Shown here: positions 15,099 to 22,981 of the stretch, piece after piece
Layout: the number at the start of each line of letters is the position of its first letter
Position numbering within the stretch: the first letter of the stretch is position 1
NCBI RefSeq assembly: GCF_016654115.1
Contig: NZ_JAEQAZ010000085.1
Coordinates: 1-60,119 of the forward strand
Length of the DNA stretch: 60,119 nucleotides
Source of the DNA: Streptomyces sp. MBT53
GTDB taxonomy: Bacteria; Actinomycetota; Actinomycetes; Streptomycetales; Streptomycetaceae
Reading direction: 5' to 3'
Position numbers and translations under genes: made by a program
Notes under the pieces: model-generated
The model's database searches: none
Seen by the model: the letters and a program-made list of their open reading frames with translations, nothing else
Told to the model about the DNA's origin: nothing

Positions 15099-16763
15099 AT
15101 GTTTCACGCCAGGAAAGTCACGAGGAAAGCCGCGTGGACTGCCGTTGCGGTCTGCGTCTGCACGACGGCCGTGTCCTGCACCGCGCAGGGAAGCCGCCCC
15201 GAAAGCACCGAACCCGCCTACTTACAGAGCCTGGTCAGCCAGGCCAACGGCCTCTACTACCACCCCTTCTTGAGGGAGGAGCGAGGCAGCCCCGAAGCCC
15301 AGTCCTACGCGCTGCGCATCCTGACGGAGACCGGCGCGAAGCCGAAGGTCGCCGTGACAGCCACCACAGCCGCGGCGCTGCGCTCCGACGCGCTCAAGAC
15401 GTCCGCGCTGTGGGGCAGGTACTGGCTCGTCCCGCTGCGCGGGGCCGGGGCGGCGGCGGTACTGGGGCGCCGCGACACACAGGATGTGGAGAAACTGCGC
15501 ACCGGCAAGGGCTGGTACGAGGATCCCGCGCTCGGAGCGAAGAACGACCAGGGGCGCCTCGGTGCCACCTGGGCGGCGCTGGAGGTGGAGGCGGCCACCG
15601 GAACTCTCGTGGAACTGCCCGCCGCGCACAGGACGGCCACCGTCGACTGGCTGGACCGGCTGGCGGACGGCGGGCCGAAACTGGACGAGGCCGCCGTCCT
15701 GGCCCGCTGCCTGCACCTGCTCGGCAGGCCCGTCCCCGCCACCCTGACCTCGGTGGCGGCCCCCGACACGAGCCGGTTCACCGAGCGGCCCGGCGACGAA
15801 CGCGCCGACCTGCTGGAGGACACGTACAACTACGTACTGCTCCAGGAGTCGGCCGGCAAAAAGCCGCAGGTGGACCGCAGGACCTGGCGACAGGTGCTGT
15901 CCCACGACACCGCAAGCCTCGACTACGACCAGCTCTACAACCTGGTGCACATCCTGCGCGCCACCGGCAGCCCCACGGCGGAGTTCTCGGCCGTCACCCG
16001 CCGGCTGGAGCGGGAGCGCATGGCAGACGGAACCGTGCGCGACCCCTCCTCCTACCTGGGCACGCCCGACGCGTCGCTGTTCGTGCAGCGCCTGCGGAGC
16101 GTGGCCGGATGGACCGTACGGGACAGCCGTCTCCTGGCCGCCGTCGACGAACAGGCCGACGCCCAGGACGCGCCCCGCGACGGAGCCGCGCGGCTGAACC
16201 TGGCCTCGCTCAGGCACAGCGCGGGCGGCGAGCCGTTCTCCCGTCAGGAGGCCGCGCTCTGCCGGGACCCGTCGACGGTGCCGACCACGGTCACCGCGGA
16301 CGACGTGGTGGCCTGGCAGCGCGCGGCCTGGGACTGCGCGGAATCCGGCGTACCGACACCGGTCCCCTCCGTCCGGCGCTGGAGCGTCGACGACCTGGAG
16401 GGCGCGCAGTCCGCCGCCACCCTGGTCGTCGGCCTCCACCAGATGGGCCAGGAGGACCGGACACCCGGATGGCTGACCGCGCACGCCCTCGAACGGTGGG
16501 CGGCCGACCCGGGTCCCCGCGCGAGCGTCTACGACCGTGCGCTGATCGTCCGCGCCTACCTACTGCTCGGCGGCCGTGCCGACGCCTCCATGGTCGGAGA
16601 CCTCGCCGCCGAGTTCCGGGCGCACCGGGGCTGTCCGGGGCTTCCCGGCCTGTACCGACCCGATGACGAGCCGGGCTGCGACCTCAAGACGACATGGGCG
16701 GTCTGGGAGCTGGACAAGGCACTCGACCGGAAGCTGGGAACCCTGCCTTCGCAGGGCCCCTGA
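15099..16763 (+). CDS. Large lipoprotein, helical-repeat type, unknown function
   Basis: The 554-aa protein begins with a signal peptide ending in a lipobox-like AVSC (Cys about 27), so it should be anchored on the outside of the membrane. The rest has many regularly spaced Leu/Ala/Trp/Arg positions, with helices such as DWLDRLADGGPKLDEAAV and SYALRILTETGAK. This suggests an alpha-helical toroid or repeat fold of the terpenoid-cyclase-like class, although no catalytic motif is recognised. ATG at 15099 has a GGGGGAGAA purine tract upstream. It heads an operon with an ABC ATPase, permease and a second lipoprotein. It could be the substrate-binding, processing or immunity component. Confidence 0.75.
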   Translation: MFHARKVTRKAAWTAVAVCVCTTAVSCTAQGSRPESTEPAYLQSLVSQANGLYYHPFLREERGSPEAQSYALRILTETGAKPKVAVTATTAAALRSDALKTSALWGRYWLVPLRGAGAAAVLGRRDTQDVEKLRTGKGWYEDPALGAKNDQGRLGATWAALEVEAATGTLVELPAAHRTATVDWLDRLADGGPKLDEAAVLARCLHLLGRPVPATLTSVAAPDTSRFTERPGDERADLLEDTYNYVLLQESAGKKPQVDRRTWRQVLSHDTASLDYDQLYNLVHILRATGSPTAEFSAVTRRLERERMADGTVRDPSSYLGTPDASLFVQRLRSVAGWTVRDSRLLAAVDEQADAQDAPRDGAARLNLASLRHSAGGEPFSRQEAALCRDPSTVPTTVTADDVVAWQRAAWDCAESGVPTPVPSVRRWSVDDLEGAQSAATLVVGLHQMGQEDRTPGWLTAHALERWAADPGPRASVYDRALIVRAYLLLGGRADASMVGDLAAEFRAHRGCPGLPGLYRPDDEPGCDLKTTWAVWELDKALDRKLGTLPSQGP

Positions 16764-16771
16764 GACAGAGA

Positions 16772-17512
16772 GTGAGCACAACCTCCGTGAACACACTGCT
16801 GACAGCGAGTGGGGTGGGCAAGTCCTATACCTTGCGCGGCCGGCGGGTCGATGTCCTCCAGGACGTCGATCTCGCGGTCGCGCCGGGATGCGTCACCGCG
16901 CTCGTCGGACACTCGGGATCGGGCAAATCCACCCTCCTGCACATCCTCGGGCTGCTGACGAAACCCGACACCGGCCGGGTGGAGCTGGAGGGCCACGACA
17001 CCCACGGCCTGTCGGACAACGCGCTCGCGGACCTGCGGCGCCGGCGGCTGGGGTTCGTCTTCCAGTCCTACAACCTGCTGCCGCAGCACAGCGCCCTGCG
17101 GAACGTCCTGCTCCCGTTCACCGGCAGGCGCCGGGAGGCGGAGGCCAGGGCCCGCGGTCTGCTGGAGCGGGTGGGGCTGGGAGACCGGTGCGAGCACCGG
17201 CCCGGCGAGCTGTCCGGGGGCGAACAGCAGCGCGTGGCACTCGCCCGGGCGCTGGTGAACGATCCGCCTCTGCTGCTGGCCGACGAACCCACCGGAAACC
17301 TGGACACCGGGAGCGAGGCCGTGCTGCTGGGCCTGTTCCGGGAGTTGGCGGACGACGGGCGGGGGGTGCTGGTCGTCACCCACGAACAAACCGTCGCGGA
17401 CGCGGCCGACGTCGTCCACCGACTGGACCGGAGCGCCGCCCTGCCGGCACCGGACGAGACGAACGGCCGCTCCTGGGCGACCACCCGGAGCGCGCGGGAG
17501 GGCGAGCTGTGA
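16772..17512 (+). CDS. ABC transporter ATPase, MacB/LolD type
   Basis: The 246-aa ATPase shows Walker A GHSGSGKST, Q-loop FVFQSYNLLPQHSALRN, signature LSGGEQQRVALARALV, Walker B LLLADEPTGNLD and H-switch VVTHE. The sequence between signature and Walker B matches the MacB/LolD/FtsE class, which powers FtsX-like permeases. GTG at 16772 starts 8 nt after the preceding lipoprotein stop; GTG at 16787 is an alternative. Its stop overlaps the permease start (GTGA). This class usually transduces mechanical force to extracytoplasmic partners rather than moving a solute through a channel, which fits the two lipoproteins encoded on either side. Confidence 0.92.
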   Translation: MSTTSVNTLLTASGVGKSYTLRGRRVDVLQDVDLAVAPGCVTALVGHSGSGKSTLLHILGLLTKPDTGRVELEGHDTHGLSDNALADLRRRRLGFVFQSYNLLPQHSALRNVLLPFTGRRREAEARARGLLERVGLGDRCEHRPGELSGGEQQRVALARALVNDPPLLLADEPTGNLDTGSEAVLLGLFRELADDGRGVLVVTHEQTVADAADVVHRLDRSAALPAPDETNGRSWATTRSAREGEL

Positions 17513-18726
17513 ACCTCTTACAGGTGGCGTGGTGGAACGTGCGCACACTGCGCAGGCGGCTGCTGGGGCTGGTGGCGATGGTCGCGGTCGCCGGCGCGGT
17601 GTGCCTGAGCGCCATCGGGATCGCCTCGAACGCGCAGGGCACGACGACCAGCCAGGTCGGGGAGTCGACGGCGAACCGGTCGGTCACGGTGGACTCCCCC
17701 GAAGGGCGTCCCGACACCGCCCAGTTGACGGACGCGACGGAGCAGCGCCTGGCGAAGATCGCCCACGTGGTGTCGGTCCAGCACCGGCTCCAGGTGTCCA
17801 TGCCGGTACGGGACAACCCCGAGGGGGCCGACCTGCTGTACGCGACGACCTACCGCAAGGCGCTCGCACCCCCCGTGGTCAAGTCGGTCCGTAAGCAGCT
17901 GTTCCCGCTGCACCGCGGCGAGGTGGTCTTTCCCGCCGCCACGCACGGCGTGGACCTGTCCTCGATGGTGGGCAGGACGGTGACGGTGGACGCGCACCAC
18001 TATGTGCGGCCCGGCGTGGGGGACACGGTGAGCGACCGGGTCAAGGTGGTGGGCCTGTACGACCCAGGCTGGCAGTTCGACGGACCGGACACCGCGTACG
18101 TGGACGACGCGACCGTGGTGAAGTGGGCGGCGGCCGCGGCGGGCAAGACCACCGACGACTACCTGCGCACATCGGGCTGGGACCAGCTGACGGTGGTGGC
18201 CGACAGCGCCGCCCATGTACCGGGCGTGCTCAAGACCGTGCAGAAGATGAACTACCCGGCCGTCGCCCTGCAGCAGCAGCTCGAGGCTCTTCCCGGAGTA
18301 CTGCAGCTCGTCGCCCTGACCGGGAACGTGCTGCTCGGCGTCCTGGGCGTGCTCGCCTTCGCCGGGGCGGTCACGGTGACGGGTGCGCTGGGGCGGCAGC
18401 GGGCCCAGGAAGTGGGCATCCTCAAGGCGGTCGGTTTCCGCGGCCGTTCGGTGACGGGGATGCTCGTGGCGGAGATGGCGATCGCCGGTGCGGTCGCGGC
18501 AGCGGCCGGAGTCGTGCTCGCGGTGGGCGTGGCCGGCGCGGCGGCCGCAGGCCTCCGGCGTATCGGCGACATCGCCCCGTACGTACACGACACGGTGCCG
18601 CTTCCAAGCCTGCCGACGATGGTCTCCCTGTCGGTCGCGACCGTCGTCGTCGTGGCCGCCGGCGCCGTGCTCCCGGCACGTCGTGCCGCGCGCATGTCCC
18701 CCACCGAAGCCATGAAGGACTGGTGA
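17509..18726 (+). CDS. FtsX-like ABC permease (MacB-type)
   Basis: The 405-aa permease has one N-terminal transmembrane helix (about residues 20-40), a 230-residue extracytoplasmic domain and three C-terminal helices. The family motifs GRQRAQEVGILKAVGFRGRS and PARRAARMSPTEAMKDW are present. This is the half-transporter topology of MacB/LolC/FtsX, which works as a dimer with the ATPase encoded just upstream. It starts at GTG 17509 overlapping the ATPase stop, and its own stop overlaps the next start, so the three genes are translationally coupled. Its substrate or extracytoplasmic partner is unknown; the flanking lipoproteins are the best candidates. Confidence 0.9.
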   Translation: MNLLQVAWWNVRTLRRRLLGLVAMVAVAGAVCLSAIGIASNAQGTTTSQVGESTANRSVTVDSPEGRPDTAQLTDATEQRLAKIAHVVSVQHRLQVSMPVRDNPEGADLLYATTYRKALAPPVVKSVRKQLFPLHRGEVVFPAATHGVDLSSMVGRTVTVDAHHYVRPGVGDTVSDRVKVVGLYDPGWQFDGPDTAYVDDATVVKWAAAAAGKTTDDYLRTSGWDQLTVVADSAAHVPGVLKTVQKMNYPAVALQQQLEALPGVLQLVALTGNVLLGVLGVLAFAGAVTVTGALGRQRAQEVGILKAVGFRGRSVTGMLVAEMAIAGAVAAAAGVVLAVGVAGAAAAGLRRIGDIAPYVHDTVPLPSLPTMVSLSVATVVVVAAGAVLPARRAARMSPTEAMKDW

Positions 18727-19787
18727 TTCCTGTGCCGCGGCACAAGACGTCGTACGCCGCGCTCGCGGTGTCCGCTGCCCTGCTGGCCTCCTGTTGCGGC
18801 TGTTCCGGTGCCGACGACGTGGAGTTGGGAACGGACTGGAAGGGTTCGCAGACCTTTGTGACCGCGAGTGTGTCCGGGTACACCGTGGTGGTCGGCATCA
18901 ATCCCGGGGCCCACCACGCGCAGGCGCTGGCCGTGGTGCCGAAGAAGGTCGGCGACGACGACGTGCTGGCCCCTCAGCTCGTGCGGTTGGCCGACGGGAC
19001 GTGGTGGCTGTCGACGCCCCGCAAGGGGGAGCGCCCGGACCGGTCCTTCACGCTGGACACTGCCCGGCACGCCCTGGACGAGAAGGACGACACGGAGCGG
19101 CTGCGTGAACTCGTGCCGGGTCGGAGCCTGGTGGCGGCCGTTCACGACTCCTCCGGAGGCGATCGGGAGGCCCCTGCGGCGGACGGCGGAACCACCGGTG
19201 TGCTGATACGCGACGCGAAGACGTGGAAGAAGGTGCGGGACGTGCGGGTTCCGGGGCCGGTCACGCTGGCGGCGTCCGATCCGTCCAGCGACACGGTGTG
19301 CCTCGCCACCGGGCAGGGGTCCGATGTGAAGGCGAGTGTCCTCGACCTCACCACCGGCAGGACCAGACAGGTCGGGGAGGCCGGCGGTGTGCGGGTGCAG
19401 CAACTGGCATGTCCGGCGGGCACCCCCGTCCTGGCCGGTGCCCCTGCCCGGATCAGCCGGGGAACCGCGCTGAGAGTGACCCTGACGAACGCGGAAGGGG
19501 CAACCGTGCTGAGCGCGGCCGGCGGAAGGGTCGATGCCGTGGAGGCGTCGAAGGACACCGTCGTGGTCGCGGTGAGCACCGGGCAGGACAGCGATCTCGT
19601 CGAGCTGGACCGGAGGACCGGGCGGGAACTGCGGCGGGCGACGGTCGAGGGCATGGACAGCTCGTCCCTGCTGCGGCACACGCGGGACGGCTGGGTGATG
19701 GTCTCGGACAACACGGCGGCCGTGGTCGACCTGGACAAGGGGACGTCCCGGACGTTCGACCTGCCGGGAACGCTGACGAGCTTCTGA
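18723..19787 (+). CDS. Lipoprotein, probable beta-propeller, unknown function
   Basis: The 354-aa product has a signal peptide with lipobox LASC (Cys about 24). Beta-rich repeats follow with blades ending in patterns such as ATGQGSDVKASVLDLTTG, DSDLVELDRRTGREL and VMVSDNTAAVVDLDKGT. The layout suggests a WD40/PQQ-like propeller with five to seven blades, exposed outside the membrane. GTG at 18723 is chosen because AAGGA is 5 nt upstream and the start overlaps the permease stop; GTG at 18732 is possible. It is the last gene of the lipoprotein-ABC operon and may be the extracytoplasmic partner moved by the FtsX-like permease. Confidence 0.75.
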   Translation: MIPVPRHKTSYAALAVSAALLASCCGCSGADDVELGTDWKGSQTFVTASVSGYTVVVGINPGAHHAQALAVVPKKVGDDDVLAPQLVRLADGTWWLSTPRKGERPDRSFTLDTARHALDEKDDTERLRELVPGRSLVAAVHDSSGGDREAPAADGGTTGVLIRDAKTWKKVRDVRVPGPVTLAASDPSSDTVCLATGQGSDVKASVLDLTTGRTRQVGEAGGVRVQQLACPAGTPVLAGAPARISRGTALRVTLTNAEGATVLSAAGGRVDAVEASKDTVVVAVSTGQDSDLVELDRRTGRELRRATVEGMDSSSLLRHTRDGWVMVSDNTAAVVDLDKGTSRTFDLPGTLTSF

Positions 19788-19916
19788 GCCGACCGGGATT
19801 GCCCGGGATTTCCACCACTACCGGCACCCCGTCGGCAATAAATCCTCGTCGCGACCGGCAGCGAGCGCAGGACCGCCGCCGGGGAACTCGTCGTCTAGCG
19901 TTCCGACGTTCTCGAC

Positions 19917-20349
19917 GTGGTCTGGTCGCGGTCTTCGACAACGCCCGGCTCGCGCACGACGCGCTGCGCCGGCTGCTCAGCGGCGAGTACGACGAGGAGT
20001 TCCGCCGCGCCCACGTCGAGGACACGACGGAGTGGTACGAGCGCATGACGACCACCCCCGAGTTCGTCCCGCTCGCGGGGTGGCGCGGGGAACTGCGCCA
20101 CGAGATCGCCCGCCGCGCGGCGGCCCCGGCGAGCTGTGGCCCGATCTGGTCCTGCTCCCCGAGCGACGCGACCGCTTCGTCCTCGCCCAGCTCCTGTGGT
20201 GTGCCGACGCCGACCATGCCCGCCGTTTCGCATCCCTCGCCGCACGCGTACAGCGGCGCCAGCTCGCGCCGGCGGCCGAGGTCGCCGGGCCGGGAGCAGG
20301 CCGCACGCTGAGCGTGGGCGGGTCCGGGACTCGTCGGGCGTCGCCGTAG
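19917..20349 (+). pseudogene. Frameshifted gene remnant
   Basis: Two adjacent frames make one sensible protein. Frame A reads VFDNARLAHDALRRLLSGEY to RHEIARRAAAP. Near 20,118-20,130 the coding-like signal jumps to another frame reading ELWPDLVLLPERRDRFVLAQ to VQRRQLAPAAE. There is no start codon or ribosome binding site at the left end. The codon bias is fully Streptomyces-like, so the decay is recent or the shift is a sequencing error. I do not recognise the family. It sits at the right border of the accessory block, just before the conserved oxidoreductase gene. Confidence 0.6.
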
Positions 20350-20352
20350 GCT
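20347..20352 (+). promoter_or_regulatory. Probable -10 element of a leaderless promoter
   Basis: TAGGCT ends 7 nt before the ATG at 20360, the same arrangement as at 8298-8303. The intervening CGGAGAC resembles a Shine-Dalgarno sequence but is too close to the start. Confidence 0.45.
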
Positions 20353-20359
20353 CGGAGAC

Positions 20360-21262
20360 ATGAGTCTGCGCCTGAGTACCGTGATCCTTCCGCACCGCCG
20401 CTGGCACGAGGGTGGCCGTGCCGCATGGCAGCGCGCGGAGGAACTCGGGTTCCACACCGCGTACACCTACGACCACCTGTCCTGGCGTACGTTCCGGGAC
20501 GGCCCCTGGTTCGGCGCGATCCCGACGCTGACGGCGGCGGCGGGCGTCACGGAGCGGATGCGTCTGGGCACCCTCGTCACATCGCCCAACTTCCGGCATC
20601 CCGTGACGCTGGCCAAGGAGCTGATCTCGCTCGACGACATCTCCGGCGGCCGGATCACCCTCGGTATCGGCGCGGGCGGCACCGGCTTCGACGCCACCGC
20701 GCTCGGACAGGATCCGTGGACCCCGCGGGAGCGTGCCGACCGGTTCGGGGAGTTCGTGCCGCTGCTGGACCGGCTGCTCACCGAGGACTCGGTGTCGTAC
20801 GAGGGCGACTTCTACTCGGCGCACGAGGCCCGGAACATTCCGGGGTGTGTGCAGCGGCCCCGGCTGCCCTTCGCGGTGGCCGCCACCGGGCCCCGTGGTC
20901 TGAAGCTCACCGCCCGGTACGGGCAGGCGTGGGTGACCACCGGAGATCCGAAGCTGTTCGAGAGCGGCACCCCCGAGCAGTCGGTGCGTGCCCTTCACGG
21001 GCAGGTCGAGAAGCTGGCCGACGCCTGCGCGGCGGTCGGCCGGGACGCGGCCGGACTCGACAAGATCCTGCTCACCGGTTTCACCCCGGACCGCGGACGT
21101 CCGCTGGAGTCCCTCGGCGCCTTCGTCGACTTCGCGGGCCGGCACCAGGAACTGGGCTTCACCGACATCGTGATCCACTGGCCCATCCCCGACTCCGACT
21201 TCGCCGCGGACGAGAAGGCCTTCGAGCAGATCGCCATGGAAGCGGCGGCCCAGCTGACGTGA
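20360..21262 (+). CDS. LLM-class F420-dependent oxidoreductase
   Basis: The 300-aa protein is a luciferase-like TIM barrel. Signature segments include AYTYDHLSW near the N-terminus, RMRLGTLVTSPNFRHP, LAKELISLDDISGGRITLGI with GAGGTGFD, and a C-terminal FVDFAGRHQELGFTDIVIHW. In actinomycetes such enzymes mostly use coenzyme F420 for hydride transfer; the substrate is unknown. ATG at 20360 fits a leaderless start. It is convergent with kptA, with an exact parS site between them. Confidence 0.85.
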   Translation: MSLRLSTVILPHRRWHEGGRAAWQRAEELGFHTAYTYDHLSWRTFRDGPWFGAIPTLTAAAGVTERMRLGTLVTSPNFRHPVTLAKELISLDDISGGRITLGIGAGGTGFDATALGQDPWTPRERADRFGEFVPLLDRLLTEDSVSYEGDFYSAHEARNIPGCVQRPRLPFAVAATGPRGLKLTARYGQAWVTTGDPKLFESGTPEQSVRALHGQVEKLADACAAVGRDAAGLDKILLTGFTPDRGRPLESLGAFVDFAGRHQELGFTDIVIHWPIPDSDFAADEKAFEQIAMEAAAQLT

Positions 21263-21292
21263 CGGCGGTGCCCACCGCAACCGCCCGTCCAT

Positions 21293-21306
21293 GTTTCACG
21301 TGAAAC
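21293..21306. promoter_or_regulatory. parS centromere site 3
   Basis: This is an exact GTTTCACGTGAAAC in the gap between the convergent oxidoreductase and kptA genes. Unlike site 1 it has no extended symmetry. It is 16.6 kb from the two parS sites at cydCD. Confidence 0.85.
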
Positions 21307-21361
21307 AGTCACCTCATGCGGCCGGGGCCGTACCCGGCGGCACATCTCGGGCCGCGCGGGA

Positions 21362-21910
21362 TCAATGGGACTCGGGGAACCGCAGATAGCGCGTGGGTAC
21401 CGCCTCGGTGAGCCACACCCCGTTCTCGCTGAACCGGAACACATGGCCGTCGCCGTGCATCGCGCCCGCGTCGACGGAGAGCACGACGGGTCGGCCGCGA
21501 CGGGCGCCCACCCGGGTCGCGGTCTCCCGGTCGGCGGAGAGGTGCACGGCGTGGCGGTTCATGGGCCGGAGCCCTTCGGCCCGGATCGCGTCCAGGTTGC
21601 GCGCCACCGTGCCGTGGAAGAGGTACGACGGCGGGGTGGCCGGGGGCAGTCCGAGGTCGACCTCGATGCTGTGGCCCTGGCTGGCACGGATACGGGTGCC
21701 CTCGATCGCGAAGCGTTGCTTGTCGTTGGTGGCCACCACGTGGTCGAGGTCCTGACGGCTGAAGCGGAACCCGTGCGCTGCACAGGCGGCGATCAGCGTG
21801 TCGATCTCGACCCAGCCGGCCTCGTCGAGGGTGAGCCCGATCCGCTCGGGCTGGTGGCGCAGGTGCTTCGAGAGGTACTTCGACACCTTCACGGTGCGTC
21901 TTTCATCCAT
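21362..21910 (-). CDS. kptA: RNA 2'-phosphotransferase Tpt1/KptA
   Basis: The 182-aa protein belongs to the Tpt1/KptA family, which removes an internal RNA 2'-phosphate by transferring it to NAD+. Visible are the N-terminal winged-helix motif KVSKYLSKHLRHQPE, and the ART-like domain with FHGTVARNLDAIRAEGLRPM, RHAVHLS and GARRGRPVVLSVD, which contain the conserved His/Arg residues. The length is normal. Its physiological substrate in bacteria lacking 2'-phosphate splicing is unclear. ATG at 21910 begins at MDERRTVKVSK; the ribosome binding site is weak. A cluster of DnaA boxes lies just upstream. Confidence 0.92.
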   Translation of the reverse strand: MDERRTVKVSKYLSKHLRHQPERIGLTLDEAGWVEIDTLIAACAAHGFRFSRQDLDHVVATNDKQRFAIEGTRIRASQGHSIEVDLGLPPATPPSYLFHGTVARNLDAIRAEGLRPMNRHAVHLSADRETATRVGARRGRPVVLSVDAGAMHGDGHVFRFSENGVWLTEAVPTRYLRFPESH

Positions 21911-21966
21911 CCGTTCAGCATGGCGGGAGAGACGTGGATCACGCATTTTATTTTGGAGCCGATGTT

Positions 21967-22021
21967 TGGTCCACAACCAACTGTAGTTATCCACAGGGGG
22001 ACTTGGCGTTTCTGTGGACAA
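21967..22021. other. DnaA-box cluster A
   Basis: There are two perfect boxes, TTATCCACA (21987-21995, plus) and TGTGGACAA (22013-22021, minus), and one near-match, TGGTCCACA (21967-21975). They lie within 55 bp, just before the merR 3' end at 22034. The segment is AT-rich against its surroundings. DnaA-box clusters outside oriC are known in Streptomyces. Confidence 0.7.
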
Positions 22022-22033
22022 CTCCCTGTCATG

Positions 22034-22981
22034 TCAGCCCTGTTCGTCAAGATCAGCTGGGGGACACCCATTTGGCATGAGCGCATCCAACGCCCTTGCC
22101 CGCAGCTCCCGTTCGGCCGCGAGCGCTACGAACTCCGCCGCCCTCGCCGCCCCAACCAGCCCCTCTACGGCCCGCATCGTCTCCTCGGGGACGGCCACGG
22201 AACGTGACGAGAACGCCGGTGCCGAAGGCTCGACCGCTCCCAGGTGCTGCCGCAGTGAACGGTTGGCGAACAGCCGCATCGCGCGGGCGAGTTCCGCGTC
22301 CACTGTCTGCTGCGCGAGCGGCCGCAGCCGTCGTACGAGGGAGGCCGCCTCGGCCGCGTCCGCGTCGGTCGGACGGTGCGGTCCTTCGAGGTAGCGGGCG
22401 AAGACGTGCTCGGTGGTGAACTCCAGGAAACGGGAGGCGATGTGCTCGACCTGCACCCTCAACTCCCGCAGATGGGACGAGATCGCGGACAGCGGAACCC
22501 CCGAGGCGTGCAACTCGACGGCCACCGCGAGCTCTTGGGGGCTCGGCACGAGGAAGGAGTCGGGGTCCTCGGGCACCGGCTCCAGTACGCCGAGCTCGAC
22601 GGCCTCGGCGACGGCCGCGTCGTCGGGATTGCCGCCGAAGCGCCGTTCCAGTTCGGCGCGCGAGATCCGGCCCGCCTCCTCGTCGGTCCACGGCCCGTCC
22701 ACCTCGGCGACCAGCCCGAGCACCCCGCCCAGGCCCCGGCCCGCGTCCCAGGCCGCCAGCAACTCCTTGATGGAGGCCAGGGTGTAGCCGCGGTCGAGCA
22801 GGTCCGCGATCTGGCGGAGCCGGGCGAGATGGACGTCGGCGTACACGTTGGCCCGCCCGCGCCGCTCGGGGCGGGGGAGCAGACCGCGGTCCTGGTAGGC
22901 GCGGATCGTCCGGACCGTAGCCCCGCTGAGCTGGGCGAGATCCTCGATCCGGTAGGCGACCCCACCGGAGCCGGCACTCAC
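22034..22981 (-). CDS. MerR-family regulator with long C-terminal domain
   Basis: The 315-aa protein has an N-terminal MerR winged helix (YRIEDLAQLSGATVRTIRAY, then RRGRANVYADVHLARLRQIA and a long dimerisation helix). About 200 residues of helical effector domain with no recognised ligand motif follow. There are no Cys residues of the metal-sensing type, so a small-molecule or protein ligand is likelier. GTG at 22981 overlaps the stop of the upstream metal-hydrolase gene (GTGA). It is the last gene of a four-gene coupled operon (26485 down to 22034) and probably regulates it. Confidence 0.88.
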   Translation of the reverse strand: MSAGSGGVAYRIEDLAQLSGATVRTIRAYQDRGLLPRPERRGRANVYADVHLARLRQIADLLDRGYTLASIKELLAAWDAGRGLGGVLGLVAEVDGPWTDEEAGRISRAELERRFGGNPDDAAVAEAVELGVLEPVPEDPDSFLVPSPQELAVAVELHASGVPLSAISSHLRELRVQVEHIASRFLEFTTEHVFARYLEGPHRPTDADAAEAASLVRRLRPLAQQTVDAELARAMRLFANRSLRQHLGAVEPSAPAFSSRSVAVPEETMRAVEGLVGAARAAEFVALAAERELRARALDALMPNGCPPADLDEQG

